Shown here piece after piece: positions 37,207 through 51,300 of a DNA stretch of 64,000 nucleotides. The stretch's first letter is position 1; the number at the start of each line of letters is the position of its first letter. The position numbers and the translations under genes are program-made. Source of the stretch: Serilophus lunatus (taxonomy: Eukaryota > Chordata > Aves > Passeriformes > Eurylaimidae); assembly GCA_013399895.1 (NCBI GenBank), contig VXBA01001783.1, positions 1,173-65,172 on the forward strand, in the 5' to 3' direction. The notes beneath the pieces were generated by a model that ran no database searches, had not been told where the DNA came from, and saw nothing but the letters and a program-made list of their open reading frames with translations.

Positions 37207-40200
37207 AGTGTAGGCAGACTTCATACTATACAAATAAATATTTATCATGCAAACAGCATCAGCTATATATGTGTGGGCATTATCTGGTTAGAAGCCTTCA
37301 TAGATAATATCTAATACTCCGTGATTTCTAACTGAACATCAAAACAGTACTTTTGAATATGACAAACCTGTCTGTTTCTGGAAAAACAATAAGGTGCCCC
37401 ATGTGAGCAATTTGCATGTGACTAATTGATAACACTTGAGACTCAGGTAGGAAAGAACAGCTGCTGGAGAAGAGAAAGGACATTGTATATGTTTCACAGC
37501 AGACCTGCCAAAGACAGCGAGACCACTACAGCAAGCAAAAGTTAAACTGAAAACAACAACAGGAACATGTGTTTGGAAAAAAAGCACAAGAAAAGAAGAA
37601 ATGAGAAGACAGAAATAGACAAGATCAGTGAAGGAAGAAAAAGTCTGCAGACAGAACTTGTAGCACTGGAGTCTTATGACATGAGAGTTTTATGCCTATT
37701 GTACACACCAGTCTGTTTCTCTGCTGATGTGTACATGGTTTTAGAACAGGTGGTCTCCATGCCCATAGATAGGAATGTAATCTGTGGTGTTAGGGCTGTG
37801 GGTCCTACCATGGGATTTTCAGAATTCTTTGCCTTCTGAGTCATCTAGTCACAGGAATATTGTCTGATTTAGTTGGTATGGGTTTCTTGTTATTTAACTC
37901 CCTGTGATGCCGTCTAATAGTCACAAGTTTGCACAGGTATCAGTGGGGGTGTAATCAGTCTAGGAAACATTACAAGCAGATGGAGGCTTTATCCACTTCC
38001 AGGCAGAATTTACAGGGAAGTAGATTAGAAGTTGCAAACATTAGGGACAGAAGTTAATGGAACAGTACACAACTGGCATACCTCAGTAATACCATTTTAA
38101 AATTCCTTTTCAGAAGCAAGGAACTCCTTTTCGCCATATGCAACCATCTACTGAGATAGATTTTAGTCCTTGGTTCAGCCCTCTCTCTAAAGGGGTTTGC
38201 ATTCATCCTTGATCCAAATGGTGAAATGTCTTTCTTGTAAAAAAAGAACATGAGTGAAATGAGAGGTTTTTTTGAGACACATGTATTTCCAGGCTAGTGC
38301 CTAGACAAGTGGCTAACGCCACTGCTTTCAATGTAATGTTATAGGGCTCTGGGACCAACAAACCAACTCAATAATGTAGAAACAAATATCAAACTATGGA
38401 GTAGAGGAAATGTAATGATTTTTAGTCAGTACTTTAGTAAAAATATAGGTTAAAATACTTATAATTTTCTATTGAAGTAAAAAGCTGGTTATTACAAACA
38501 TTTTTCCAGCTCTCTAAATTGCTTGCTCAACATGTCCATCTCTTTTGTATTCAAACTTTAAAAAGCAAGCAAAACAAATCCCCACAATACTCATTATTTC
38601 TATATTTATAAAAATACCAACAACTGGGGTCAAATAAATATAGAAAACATAGTATGAATAATACTAGATCACCAGCAAAGCTGATAAGTCACCTGCAGTC
38701 TCTTATGTTGGATATTCACACACAGGATTCCTGTGGCCCAGAGTATTTTGACCAAGTGAGCTTTGTTTAACTGAGACAAGATGTTAAAGCCTTTCACAGC
38801 CTTTATTCCATCATCCAGTATGTATGTTGACATGCTATAAAGCTAGATTCTTGTTAATCTCCACAGGTATTTAAAGGTTTATTTAAATATTTTGTGTCCT
38901 CTAAATGTGACGTACTTAGAATATTTATTTCTTGGCTTAAGATCCTGTGTAATGATCCATCTGCTCAGTACTGCCTAATACTCTAATCTCTCTTTTTTTT
39001 GTGTGCTAATCGTGACTCCAGACAGCATGCCCCCTCTCATTAGATGTCAGAGAGGATAAAGGTCTTAGGAATGGTTATAAAATTTGATGGTGTAATGAAT
39101 ATCTTTATTATTGGCTTTAAAACTTCTAGCGTGCTGCTATATCCCAACCTCTCCTCTGTTCAAGGAGACTGATATGGATCACTTTAGAGTCCCTCTTCAG
39201 ATGCACCAGGATAGTTATGCCTGTATTATAGGGCAGGTATGCTCTGTGATGGACTTAAATCCTACTCCACCCATTCTCCAATTCAGAGGACAAGAGGAAT
39301 ACTTTGCAGTCCTCTGCCAGTTCATATACTCAGTTTTCTTCTGCAAGGATGAAAGAAGGGAAAGATGTGTGCTTAGACATGGTTCTGACATGTAGCATAG
39401 CACGGGCTTGGACTGAGTGTCTGTGAGGTGACATTATGACACCAACCATGGAGAACCGATGGGGCCTTGGCCCCAGTCTTTGCAGGTTGCCAACCCCTAG
39501 AAAAAAATTGCAACCAGATAGAAGGACGGTGTTTGAAACTGGAGCCTGTAAGGAAGATGCAAATGACTTTGAGACCTTGCTGTCATTGTCCTAAATCAAA
39601 GATACAGCCTGGTCATTTCTGTTCCATACTTTTCAATGAAAATAAATACTAATATGAGATTACTTGGTGTGCATTTCCAAAGTGATCTGTAAACAAAGGG
39701 TCGACTCCTGCTTCCAAAGCAAAATTCCTGTTATCTCTATTGGAACAATACTCTATAAAAGGACCATTTATATGTACTCAGACCCTCTCTCAGAGCAATT
39801 TTATTACCAGATTTTCAGCATCCAAAGGAGACAAGTTTTAAAATAACACATTGGTGATAGCAAAATGCTCAAATACATTAAAAATCACTGATTTTCTAGC
39901 AGTCTTCAGAAACTTTTCAACTCAAATTATATCTACATCAATAGTTTTTAAAATAAAGTGGAAAAAAATTGCCTCAATTCAGTTTATAAACACTGATGGA
40001 GTTCCACACAAAGAGGTACCACTAAAATTGACAAAAAAGGTCAATGCATTTGATCTCTCATATGGCGTCAACTGAAAAAACTTGTAGATACTAGCTAAAC
40101 TAGACAAGTAAATTCAACAGCAAATCTCTCATTAATTCAAATTTAGTGTTTAAAAATAATTTGAATTCTTAGGAACTGTTTTAATACAACTTCACTGCAA

Positions 40201-43200
40201 AATTATAGCAAATCCTGAGAAAGTGGGGAGAATTCCTTAGAACACCTCCAGGAGAGCAGCAAAAGTAGAAGCAAGAGGATGTTTCAAGAATGTATCAGCT
40301 TCAATACCCAGGAAGATGCAGGAGAACTTAAAGCATATGAGTCAACTTACCTACCTGGGAGCAATTTTTCATTCTAATGGGAGATGTGCTGGCAACTAGT
40401 CCTAGCAAAACTTTTCAGTAAATCAATGATACACAAAAAATCGTTTTATGACACCCAGAATCATCAGTGAACACAGTTAAGTAAATTTTGCTCAAAAAAG
40501 AAGAAAGGTGCAGAGTGTTAATGCCAGTTTGTTTCAGTCCCATTAGATCTCAGTTGTTCAGGTCAGAGTCATAAGGGTACTAACAAGAAGACAATGAGGG
40601 GGCTCCAGTAACAGTGGAGACATTCAGTAAACTCCCTAGATCAAATTCATCAGTCAATTATTTGGTATGACATATTTTCCAGCAGTTTTTTCAGCATTTA
40701 ACTCTTGCTTTAGAAATAAATTTTATTTTCTGAACATTTGCCCTTGAAGCATTCATAGTAAAATGCAAATTGCAATTGAAAAAGAACTATTGTTTTTTCT
40801 ATTGTCAGGAAATACAACATTGGGTCTTCAACTCTTGAGCAAATAAAAACAGTTTTCAATAAAGTTACATTGAATTGAATTCTTCTCACAGAAATCTGCT
40901 CAGACCAGAAGGTATTTTTATTGAAAAAAAAATATTTTTTCCCCAAATGACAATGTTTCATACCTTATTTATTGTATGTATTTTTAGAATGCGTTATGTA
41001 TTGCTAGATAACATTTGCAGACTGTTCCAGTTGCCGAGGTAACTGTGTTATTTTAATGATCAGCAGAGAGGATCATTATGTAAAACATTATGTTAATTTC
41101 AAACACAGAAAATTGATGTCTTGCTGTTACCTTGAAGCTGAACCTTTTTTTTTCTCCCACAAAGCACCCTTTCCATGAAAATTAATGGTATGGCTAAGAG
41201 CTCAAGTGTCCCTTACATTGACATTCAGGTTGACTTTGGAGGCAAATAAGGAAAAAATGACACCTGACAACCAACTAATGGCAGATGGAAAAATTTCAAC
41301 CACAATATTTTTTACGAAGAGTATAGGAAAAATTGTTTCAGGTATTCTTAATATATGTGGACAGTGGGTAGGAATTTTAGGAAAGCACGTATTTAATTTT
41401 TAATTTTGAAATAATATTATTTTTTAGTTAAGGAAAGCAAAGTATAAAGCACATTTAAGTGCCGTTTATGATAAAGAGTGTGTATTGGCCAGATACAGAT
41501 CACCTGATGAAGAAATTAAAAAATGATATTAATTTTTTGTTGCTTTTATTAGATTATTTATTATCTATTAGATTAGTAGATTACACCAACAGCACAAATG
41601 CCCTGTATTTATGATTCTCTTGCAATCACAGATGCTCTTTTGGAGCCTGTAGTGAGAACCTTGCTGATGTTAGTACTTGACAGTCCATTTCTGTTCTCAA
41701 ATGTGCTTTCTCCATTCAAAAAAAAAAAAAAATCTTAATTATCCAAATGAAGTCTCTCACAAATTCTAGGGCTCATAACGACAATTGCTGCTATAGCACA
41801 CCAGTCTCACAAAGGCAAATTGTCTCAAGGTACCAAATGTAACTCAATTCTGCTATGAGAATCTACTTTTGCCTCTTTTCCAGAGTTCTGCCTGCAGATT
41901 GTGTTAAATTATGAACACCCAGGTGGAACTGGATGCTTTTATGTACCAGAATATGATATGCTCAAGACATCTGAGAGCTCCTATATTCTCCTGACACTTC
42001 ATCATAATCACCTGATCCATTTTAGAGTCAGTGAACTCTTCTGACAATACTCAAAGTGCATTTGATGGAGTCTACATTTATATGGACTGTACCTCTTCAT
42101 TCCACGGAGCTTACTCGAATCCTTTCCCAAGGATTTCCTCTGCAGGCAAAACTTTGACTTCAAAAGATGGTAGTTCTTTCTCAGATTCTTTACCCATACT
42201 TACACCTATTACACTAATCTTCTGTTTCAACCTCACTCTCCCAACATGCTTTTCTGACATGCTGAAGTTTGCCAATTTGTACATCCCAATGAGGACTGCA
42301 AGCAGAAAATGTAAAAATGTGGAAAAATCCCAAGAATTGTACTAAATGAACTAGATATTGTAAAAAGATCACACAGTGATACAGCTGAGAATAAGCCATC
42401 TATTAGCTAATGGGCAAGCAAATACCTTATCCTGAAAAGCTTTCATCCCTAGCATCATGAAAATAGTGGTCTAAATTTTCAATCCTTAGAATTATTTAAA
42501 ACTTTCTGATGAGAGCTTTCTGTTAGAAAATGCTGATTACACAAAATCTGAAAGTTCTTTTTATAGAAATCTGTTGACAGAATATAATCAAAACTCATAT
42601 GTTACCCTCTTGACTAGTGAAATACATCCAAATATGATGCAAAAAACCCTGAAATCAAACAATGGAATAAAGTGAAGCAATAGTGATACAAATAAAGTTT
42701 ATCTTTTACTTCAAACATTTTGAAAGGTCCTTTTAGAAATTGTAAAACAGACTTTTCAGAATTTTTCTTTCATAGAAAGTTTAAATTCTTGTGGGAAAAA
42801 AAGAAAAAAATTGAGTGTGTCAGATCAGTTTTTAGTCTAGCAAGGTGATTCATATACTATGGGAACAAAAAGTTTGAATTAGATCACATATCACATTGTT
42901 GATCTCTTTGGGTAAAAAAATTACATGAATAAATATAAGCATGGAATTAGCAAGTAAGTATTAATTAAGGAACACTAGTGAGAGAGAGCCAATTTTAAGA
43001 AGAAATTTGAAAGGGAGATCTTTAAGTATAAAAGACAAAAAGTCAACTGTGTTAAACCTGGTGAAGGTGAAACACTATCTCCACTGGTGGAGCAGAGCTG
43101 TAAACGGTGTACAGAGCAGTACAGAGCATGAGAACAAGTTAGCAAGTGAAGGGCACGTATTTTGGACCTCTAATGGACATAAGCTGAGAAATACAGGAAG

Positions 43201-43602
43201 TACAGAAAAAAATCCTGGAGAATAAAATAATTACATTAATGAAACAACAAGCTTAAGGATGTGGGATACAAAACCATATGTACAATGTGATGAAAATATC
43301 CAAGAGCAGTATTTATCCTCTAGGGGGAAAAAAATTCTGTTTTAATAATGTGCATCATCTCCTATATTTTTACCAGGCAGAATCTGTATTCTGCCTGATT
43401 CATGGAAAAGGACCCAAAATGAAACATTCTTTTTTCACAAGTCTGATACAAATATGCAGACAAAAGAGATTAGAGACTAAAAAAGCCACAAACTGTCTTA
43501 AAATTCGTACTGTCTATGAGGATTTCCAAGCAGTTCTTTCTAGAGAAACTGAAATATAATTTATGGTAGCCAGCTTCCAGAGGGTATGGTACATGGTAAA
43601 GT

Positions 43603-43680
43603 ATATGTATATATCGTATTTGTATATATATATATATATAGATATAGATATGGATATATACATATATATATATATATATG
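43603..43680. repeat. TA/GATA microsatellite
   Basis: TATATG and TA dinucleotides surround a short GATATA-rich core over about 80 bases. Both strands give Tyr/Ile-repeat open frames that are artefacts of the repeat. Confidence 0.92.
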
Positions 43681-44639
43681 AATCAATTACAACTTGCATA
43701 TACAGCCTTCTATATCAAGTATTTAAATTGTGTCTTCATGGCACTAATTACTTCTAAGTTGTCCATAGACCCCAAATACTCTCTGGTGAACTGGAAACAT
43801 TTAATGTAATCTGGTTTATCTTTGTTTTTAAGTTTCAGTGGTTTGAATTTTATCAACACAGTGAAATCCTTCAATAGAGTAAGTAATCAAGCATTCTGAA
43901 CACATTTGTCTTTGCAACCTTTTTTCATGCAAATTAATGTGTGCATTATGATTGCTATTGAATTTCACTTAGTACATATAACTTTTTTCAAGAGTCTTGT
44001 CTGATTCAGTGCTCGAGGTGGATGACAAGAAGGGGAGGATAAGGCTGAAGGGACACTCTTATTTTGGAGTGTGCCTTAAACGAAATAGTATCTGTAGATG
44101 AGAAAACCTGGAGTTACTTTTCTGATCATCTGCTCTGTGATCATCTAGGCTGATCTTCCTAGCAAAAAAGACACCGAAATTTTCTCCATAACCCGAATCA
44201 AGCAGATGTAGAGATTATTTTTATGTTGTTCGTATGAGGAGGCAATCCATTGTAGAGCTGAAATCTCAAGAGATCTAAGATGCAGTAGTAAGCAATTTCA
44301 GCGTTACAATACCCTAATGGTACCACTAAAGATGTTTGTTCCCAGACTGAACAGATCTACGTTCTGATTCAGTCCCTCGGTTCTTCTTATGTCTGGTAGG
44401 TTAAAGAGCTACTACAAATCCCCCTGCGTAACCGCTTACACGCCACAACCAAATCACCTTTTCTTCCCCCTCCTCTGTTGAGCCGAATGCGGCGAACACA
44501 TCGGTTTCCTACGGGAAGGCAGCTTTCCTAGACCAACAATCACTCCCCTTGCCCCTCGTTTAAGTGTTCCTCCCCCGAGCAGCGGCACCGTGCAGGTCTC
44601 AATCGTGCCATACGCTGGGACGGGACCAGCTTCCCACTC

Positions 44640-45310
44640 CCGTGGGACTCTCCCACCTCTCCTCCCCGCCCGTGCTCTCCCGCCCCTTGCCTTTGGCCCG
44701 ACCCCAGCCCTGTCGCGGCCGGCGCGGAGCGGAGGGGAACGGGCGGAGCGGGAGAACCCGCGTTCTTCCTTCCCCTCGCGAAGATGCTCCTTGGACGTGG
44801 CCACACACGCCCGGCCCCGCAGCCTCTCGGCGGCCCCCCCGCAGCAAGGGGCGAGGTCGGGCGGCCCCGGGAGGGGACCCGGCCCCGCCCTCTGCCCGAG
44901 CGTGTGTCCGAGGGGGCGGCGGCGCGGGCAGGTGAAGCTGCTGCGGCCCGCGGCGACTGAGGAAGGAGGGGGAAGCAGCTGCGGGGACACGCTGTCGGAG
45001 GAGTCCCCGGAGAGCGTTTCCCTCCTCGTCGTGTGTCTCCCCCGCTTCCGAGAAGGTGACCCGGGAAGATGGTGACCGTGGTGACGAAGCTGGTGCACTA
45101 CCTGCACCTGAGGTAAGGTCGGGCGAGCGCGGCCACCGCGGTGCTGCTCCCGCCGGGAGCGACATCCGAGCTGTGCTGAAGCCGCCGGGACGGAAACCAC
45201 GGTGCGGGAGCGGGTGACGGTCGCGGGGGTGTCGCCGCGGGTGGGAGCGTGTCCTCCCCCGCCGGGACCTGCCCCGGCCGGGCGCTCCCCTGCGCCCTCT
45301 GCTCCGCTCC
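44640..45310 (+). promoter_or_regulatory. Strong CpG island promoter, probably of ARHGAP18
   Basis: An abrupt GC- and CpG-rich block of about 670 bases in otherwise AT-rich DNA. GC-box motifs occur at 44,883-44,890 (CCCCGCCC) and 44,913-44,919 (GGGGCGG), with more between 44,660 and 44,690. There is no TATA box. The island surrounds a coding exon at 45,069-45,112 and extends beyond its splice donor, as usual for vertebrate housekeeping promoters. The long open frames on both strands here (to 256 codons) result from GC richness depleting stop codons; their Pro/Arg/Gly/Ala-rich products have no domains. Confidence 0.85.
45069..45112 (+). CDS. ARHGAP18: First coding exon of a rightward gene, probably ARHGAP18 (partial)
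   Basis: ATG in a strong Kozak context (A at -3, G at +4) opens 14 codons plus two bases, MVTVVTKLVHYLHL with an R/S codon beginning AG, then the consensus donor GTAAGG. An in-frame TGA at 45,057-45,059, four codons upstream, fixes this ATG as the first in its frame. The exon sits near the centre of a CpG island. The gene identity is inferred from order: ARHGAP18, a Rho GTPase-activating protein that regulates the actin cytoskeleton, is the neighbour of TMEM244 on this side and in this orientation. These residues do not match the human N-terminus as I remember it, so this may be an alternative first exon. The GAP-domain exons lie beyond the window. Confidence 0.5.
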
Positions 45311-48300
45311 GCTCCCCGAAGTGCGTCCTGCGGCACTACAGGAGAAGAAGACGCGTTTGTGCAAAACACCCGTTATTAGCTTGTAGTTTGAAAAGTTGGT
45401 GTCCCTGCAGTATTGGTGTAGTGTAATTGTACTAGCGTGGATTAGATAAATTGCATTTTTTTAATAGGACGTTTGTCATCCCTTTTCTCAGTGTCATCTA
45501 TCCTAATTAGCATTTAGCTGATAAATACAAATATTTTTGCATTCAGCAGAGAGAAAGCAAAGAATTTGCAGTCCTGGTGATGTTCCACTTGTATTTTGTC
45601 AAATCACAGTTTTTCTCTTGTGTGTGAACACTTTATGTGCTTGATTGAAAACATAAACAAAATGTTTCAAGGGGAGTATAGACTAAGCCAGAAATTTAAT
45701 TTGTGAAAGCAGTGATCTTTTGGTGCAGCCCTTTCACATAAGGCATGCCAGCTCTGGGAGCTGATTTCATTACCTATTTTTTTTCCAAGTTAGCCATGCA
45801 GTGGAAAAAAGTCAATCAATCGTACTGTAACTTTTTATTGGTATGATTTAGGACTCAATTACTAGAATACCTGTGGTCTGTAGATTAATGTAAACAATTA
45901 TTAAAATAATAATACTTTGACATGAATTACATGAGAGAAGTAAGCAATGTCCCCAGTTTTGAACCTATTTTTTTCAATAAGATTTTTTAATTGCTATAAC
46001 TGTTTAACATATTCTGCAAGTCTAACCAAAATCACGGGTCTAATTTTACAAATTTATGTGAGTTTATGCTGCGTTCATTTACTGGGGAAAAAGAGGAGGA
46101 AGTCAAGAAGGAAAAATCTCTGACAATTCTTTACTTCTTCCTCTCTGCTCTTGTCTTTCTCTGAACAGTAGCTGTTTGTTTATTTGTATATTTGTTTATT
46201 TATTTGTTGATTTGGAACCACGGTTTCATGGCTCTTTTTGTTTCATTAACATAAGACGAAAAACAATCTAAACCTCAAAGACTTTATAATATAAAGGGAA
46301 TTAGGATACAGTGCTTAATGCAGGCAGCTGGGTGAATGTGGCAAAGCAATAAAGTTATGTTCTTTAACCAGCAGACACCTGATCACTGTCAAGTGTTTTG
46401 TAGGTATCATGAGAAAAGATGCAAAGAGGGTAACAAGTTCAATAAACTTAAAGGAAGCTCTTCTCATGCTGGATGAGCATCAAGGGATTGAGGAAGTGTG
46501 AAGAGCATATCTGAAAGTTTAATAAATGCATTATCAGTGCCTTGCCTGAAGGCACAGTTTGAGGAGTTTAGCACTCGGTGAAAGAAGTCATTAAAATTAG
46601 GGAAGATGTTAAAAAGTCCATCAATGTGCTTTTATAGAAGTAGAGCTATTGGAGATGTGTTCGAAAAAGGACTCAGTAAATGCAACATTTGAAGAACTCA
46701 AAGTCTTCAGACCCAGATGAACATGAGTTAAGATAAATTGCCATTTGTCAATGCTAAATAAGAGGATAGCTATTTCACTGAGTATTGCTGAAGTGCCAGA
46801 GTCTGAGAGGACATAAATGGGCAAAAGTTGTTCCCTGGAACCAGTACATCTCAGCAAGTGGGCATATTTGCCTACAGAACAGATCAGAGAAGGGTACTCA
46901 CTCATCTTTTGTAGGCTTAAAGTGCAGCTTTATTTTAGCAAAATCACATAATACCTTTGATTGAAATATCCATCCCCTATCTGTCATGATTTTATGATGT
47001 GAAGGTACAACGTCGCTCGGGCATAAACAACTACTATTAGGCATTACCAGGTGATTATTATTTGCCTCCTTTACCAAGTGGCCAGCAATACAAAAATGAA
47101 TCCAGAAAACAGGAACATAGTGCATACTTACAAAATTATCTGACATATTCTTGATATACTGTGATTTCTGATTAAACCAAATTAGTAGGATTCTGGCTAG
47201 CCATGCAATAATATTTTTTTGCTATTTATGAGAATGGAAGTAGTTAAAACAAATTAACAGCAAGGAACCCTGGAAAGTAAGCAACTGGACTGAGTTAACA
47301 ATAGTTAGGTAGCTGGTGTGGTGAGAAAAATGCTTATTATCAGCATCGTGCTTCCCCCCCCCCATGCAGAAGTGCTAAGGGTCAGTTGTCACTTTTGTAT
47401 TCCATGCAGGCTCTTAACCATTGAGGACTGGTCTATGAAATATTTTTTGATGTTCTGCCACAGTTAAATGAATAAATGTATGCTAATATATAACAAGAAA
47501 ACTAAACTATACTTAATAAATTTCTAAGGATACAGTTTGTGGGAAGATTATACTATGGCAATAAAATAGTGCACTGGGCAGCCCAAACAATTACTATAAC
47601 CTGGTCCTTAAAGAATAGTAACTCTGCCCTTAATTCGGTACTTACTGAGAAGCAGATAATGAATTCAAATCACTTCAGGACTTGTACAGTTAACAGAAAT
47701 GTGGACATCATAGAAATCTCTCTTAGAATTTAACAACGAAGGTACAGGAATAGCACTAAAACCTTGGACATTATACAGCTGTTGTAAAAAGTGCCCTTTC
47801 TGAAAATCAGAAGTAAATGCATTGAAATACAGTACTCATAATGCTAAAAGAAATCGTGTAGCAGTACTTAGTGTCTTATACTTACCTCAACTAATCCGTC
47901 ATAAGGGATGGTTCTTTACTCTTTTAAGTCCCATTCAATTGAGACAAACTTCTGATTAGTTTCAGTCAGAAAAAAGCAGACTCACTGAATGGGAATGGAT
48001 CAGCCAATAAACTAATTGTAAAAATACTAAATTGAGTTGTCAGCAAGGCGAGATGTTTTCATATAAATATACTTTATGTAATTGTCTCTATGCAATTCTA
48101 TTTAAGTAGATTGTGCAGCAAGTGGAAGCAGAGCAGTGTACAAAAAAAAAATGAGAAGAGCAGTGATTCTTGAGAACAATAAACAAAGGAGATGGCAGCA
48201 GATAGAGCAGTTCTCAATGACAACACCAGGCAACACAAGCAAACTGAAGACAAAGACACAGACTTAAGAGTGTAAGACTTTCACAAGGAGAGTGAACATT

Positions 48301-51300
48301 CAGTGCTACCAAGGAGATTTGTACAGTAAATTGTATTGCAGAAATTTAAAATTAAGCAGGCTGTGGTAGTTCCTTGTTTTAGAAAATGCAAATGTTTAAG
48401 CTACACTGGTGGAAAAGTGCTGTCCTAGGCTTGAAGTGTTTTTTTGGAACTTCAGTATTTTTTTTCAAATAATTATTAGTTTTCATAACATGCCTCTGAA
48501 AGTGGTTACATGAAACACAACAAGATTTTTAGTTGAAGTAGCAGCTACTAAGACTGTTTTAGAGCTGTTGTGGGATTCTTCCTTTTATACATGAAATTTT
48601 TGTATCTTTTTAAAAACGTTGTCAAGAAAATAAAAAACTTGCTACTACTGTCAGTCACATCTTACTTTATCTCTCCCATTCCAACATCTTTACGCTCACC
48701 AAGAGATCTTACTTAGGTTATGCATCTTAGGTATGTGCTTGAACCTAACTACCTGTTTCTTAAAAGTCCACGGTTTGGGTGTGTATGGTTTAAGATCTGG
48801 CTGATGGACTGAATCCTGCCTGAGGAATGTTTCTAGCTGGCCTGGCACATTTTTCTCAAAGGAGCTTGGGTTCAAGAAGTTTGGACAAGGTGCTGTACTG
48901 CTGTTACTCCAGCATCTCAGCGTGTGGCTCTTCATGTTTAGTTTGATGAAGGAACATCTTTCCTCATCTTCTTACCTGAGAGGATGAAGAAACAGAGGAA
49001 GGAACATCTGCTTAGATGTCCAGTAGAGGTTGAAACTGCTGCTGTTACAAAAGCACAGTCTGGACCTCTTGGTTCAGCCTCCCTGGCTACCATACTTGGG
49101 TAAAGTGTTCCCCTGTGAAACCTTTTTTTCACAAGTTTCATGTCTCTCTTAGAACATCCCAGGGAATTATCATGATTTCTGAGTCAAGAGGGTGTCTCTG
49201 GGGGTTTGGTACTAGTGTGGCCATCTCTGATAGTCAAGTAAAGGATACAGGGTTCTTCTGAGTACTGCAGGTGAGGTTATAGAGCACAGCTACTATTTTA
49301 TGGCTCCTTATGCTTTTGTAGTAGCATACAAATGGTTTGCATGGACCACTGGCTTGCCTTTTATTCTGACCGAGCTTCCCTCCCCTCACAAGCCAAAAGT
49401 ATACTTGTAAATGAATTTTTTTCCGTTTTAAAATTATTGATTGAAACAATCATCATATTGGGACATGTATACCTGAAGTGATATTGTTGACTTCTGAAGT
49501 CCTTAAGTTCATTTTATTTTAGAAGCCTAATGTGTCTTTAACATATGATTTTTTTTTTTTTTTGTATCTAATGTAGCCACTCTGTTGTTTCTTATATATA
49601 ATGTAGAACATAGCACAAAAGGATACCAGGGTCAAAAGAACTTTCCATCTCTCTGAGTGCTACTTTGCAACATATAGGAAAGCTACTGTCTTTAATCCAT
49701 TTCATAAACCAAGTAAGCTTTTTTAAATATTAGGGGTTTTTGTCCTTTTGATGGGTATGCTGCAACCTTTCTCCTCTTGATATTTAGAAATGAATTTATA
49801 ATATTTTACCTACAGTTGCCAATGGAAAATTTCTACATATTTCTTTTATATTGACATTGTCCATTAAATAAAGTTGATTTTCCCACCCATGACATCTTTG
49901 TTTGTGAGTACTCACAAACAGCAATTTTGTTGTTGTTTCTTAGCTCCTTATACGGAGTAGATCCAGGTCTTTCCTCTGTGATTGTCCATGTTTGAGCACA
50001 TCTTTCTCAATTATGAGTGATTGGAAGTGACATTATCATTTTAATTAATATTTGATCAATATATGTGATGATGTTAAAAGTCTGCTATCTAGCTTGATAT
50101 AGCTAAATATATGTAGAATTGCATATACCTTTTTTATTGATGTACAACACTGTGATGGTTGTCTTATGACCAGTTAGTAGCTGTCACTCCAGACTGATGA
50201 ATCCTCTGGCTTATAGCATAAAATCTAGTCATTAAATCTATTAAATGCATGCACTTGTGTATAATTTTTATTTTTTCCAGTCCTTTTATTAATCCATTTT
50301 TTCCTGTATAATATCCTGGGCTTTCTCTAAATTCATAACTCTAATTTCATACTATCAGTAAATTTCACATGTTTCTTTCTGTGCTATAGTTATGAGTGAA
50401 AATGTTAAATAACAAGATCATTACTAAGAGAAATTTTAATAGGAATACTTCCTCAATTCATCAGTTTGCTTTTCTGTGTAATGCATTGCAGTCTCTTTTC
50501 AGATAAGCCATTCCCCAGTTTAAAAACTTCTACTGTTTCTAATCTGTCGTCTGTGTAATCCTGTATATAGATATGTTCCTTATATGTTACAGTATCAAAT
50601 GCAATACTGAAGACCATATAGGATAGATCTGCTGCAGCCCCCATCCTTCATAAAAGTCATTATCAAAATCTGTATTTATCTTGGTAAAGGTAAATAATGC
50701 CTTGTATTTTATCCCAGGCTTCCATTTACCTCTGCGTCTCAAAATGTACTTTCCTTTGAAGTTCCTAAAAAAGACTTGCATAGTATCGAGCTCAGAGTAA
50801 CAGGTATAAAGCTGCCAGTTTTTCAGCTTTTCTCTTTCTGAATTATATTTGTTATGTTGACAATCTCTGGTAATGTGACAACACTTGAGCCGATAGATTT
50901 TTGTAATTACTTACCATTGGATTCCTAGGGGAATTGTTTGAATATTAGGCACAGAAGTTTATCTTTCTGCCTGCCTTAGTTTTACCAAATCTTAAAATCT
51001 TTGCTCCTATCTTGAATGCAATTTGGTCTTATCCACAGATTTTCAGTAGTTGTCTGGCTTTTGCTGTCATTATCCCGAATATTGAGTAAGAAAGGTTTGG
51101 CGTGGCCATGCCAACATTATCTTTGATCTCATACTGTGCAGCAGCTTAACTGACATTTCATTTCTCCTTTTCTCTATACTGTCAAAGAATGATTTAATTT
51201 ATATTGCTAGATGTCAAGACCTATCAACTGGCAGGACTTGGGACTTTTGGCAATTTGCATTTTGCCCCTACATTTTTTGACTCTAAGACAGAGCTTTCTT

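Larger units (their letters stand above)
35230..44639. other. TMEM244 3' UTR/flank and intergenic DNA
   Basis: No further coding exon is supported. The TMEM244 3' UTR begins here, but no canonical AATAAA occurs close by: ATTAAA appears at 36,015 and 37,060, and AATAAA at 37,233, so the poly(A) site is uncertain. The stretch also holds a nine-C run at 36,359-36,367, a short direct repeat at 37,173-37,206 and the TA microsatellite at 43,603-43,680. Open frames of 60-104 codons lack domains, and several read through AT-rich filler. Confidence 0.6.

Noticed and set aside
43514..43757. Tyr/Ile/Asp-repeat peptides on both strands
   Set aside because: A direct translation of the TA/GATA microsatellite.
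44454..45369. Long open frames (up to 256 codons) on both strands
   Set aside because: They overlap each other in a CpG island, where GC richness removes stop codons. The products are Pro/Arg/Gly/Ala-rich, without domains or splice support.
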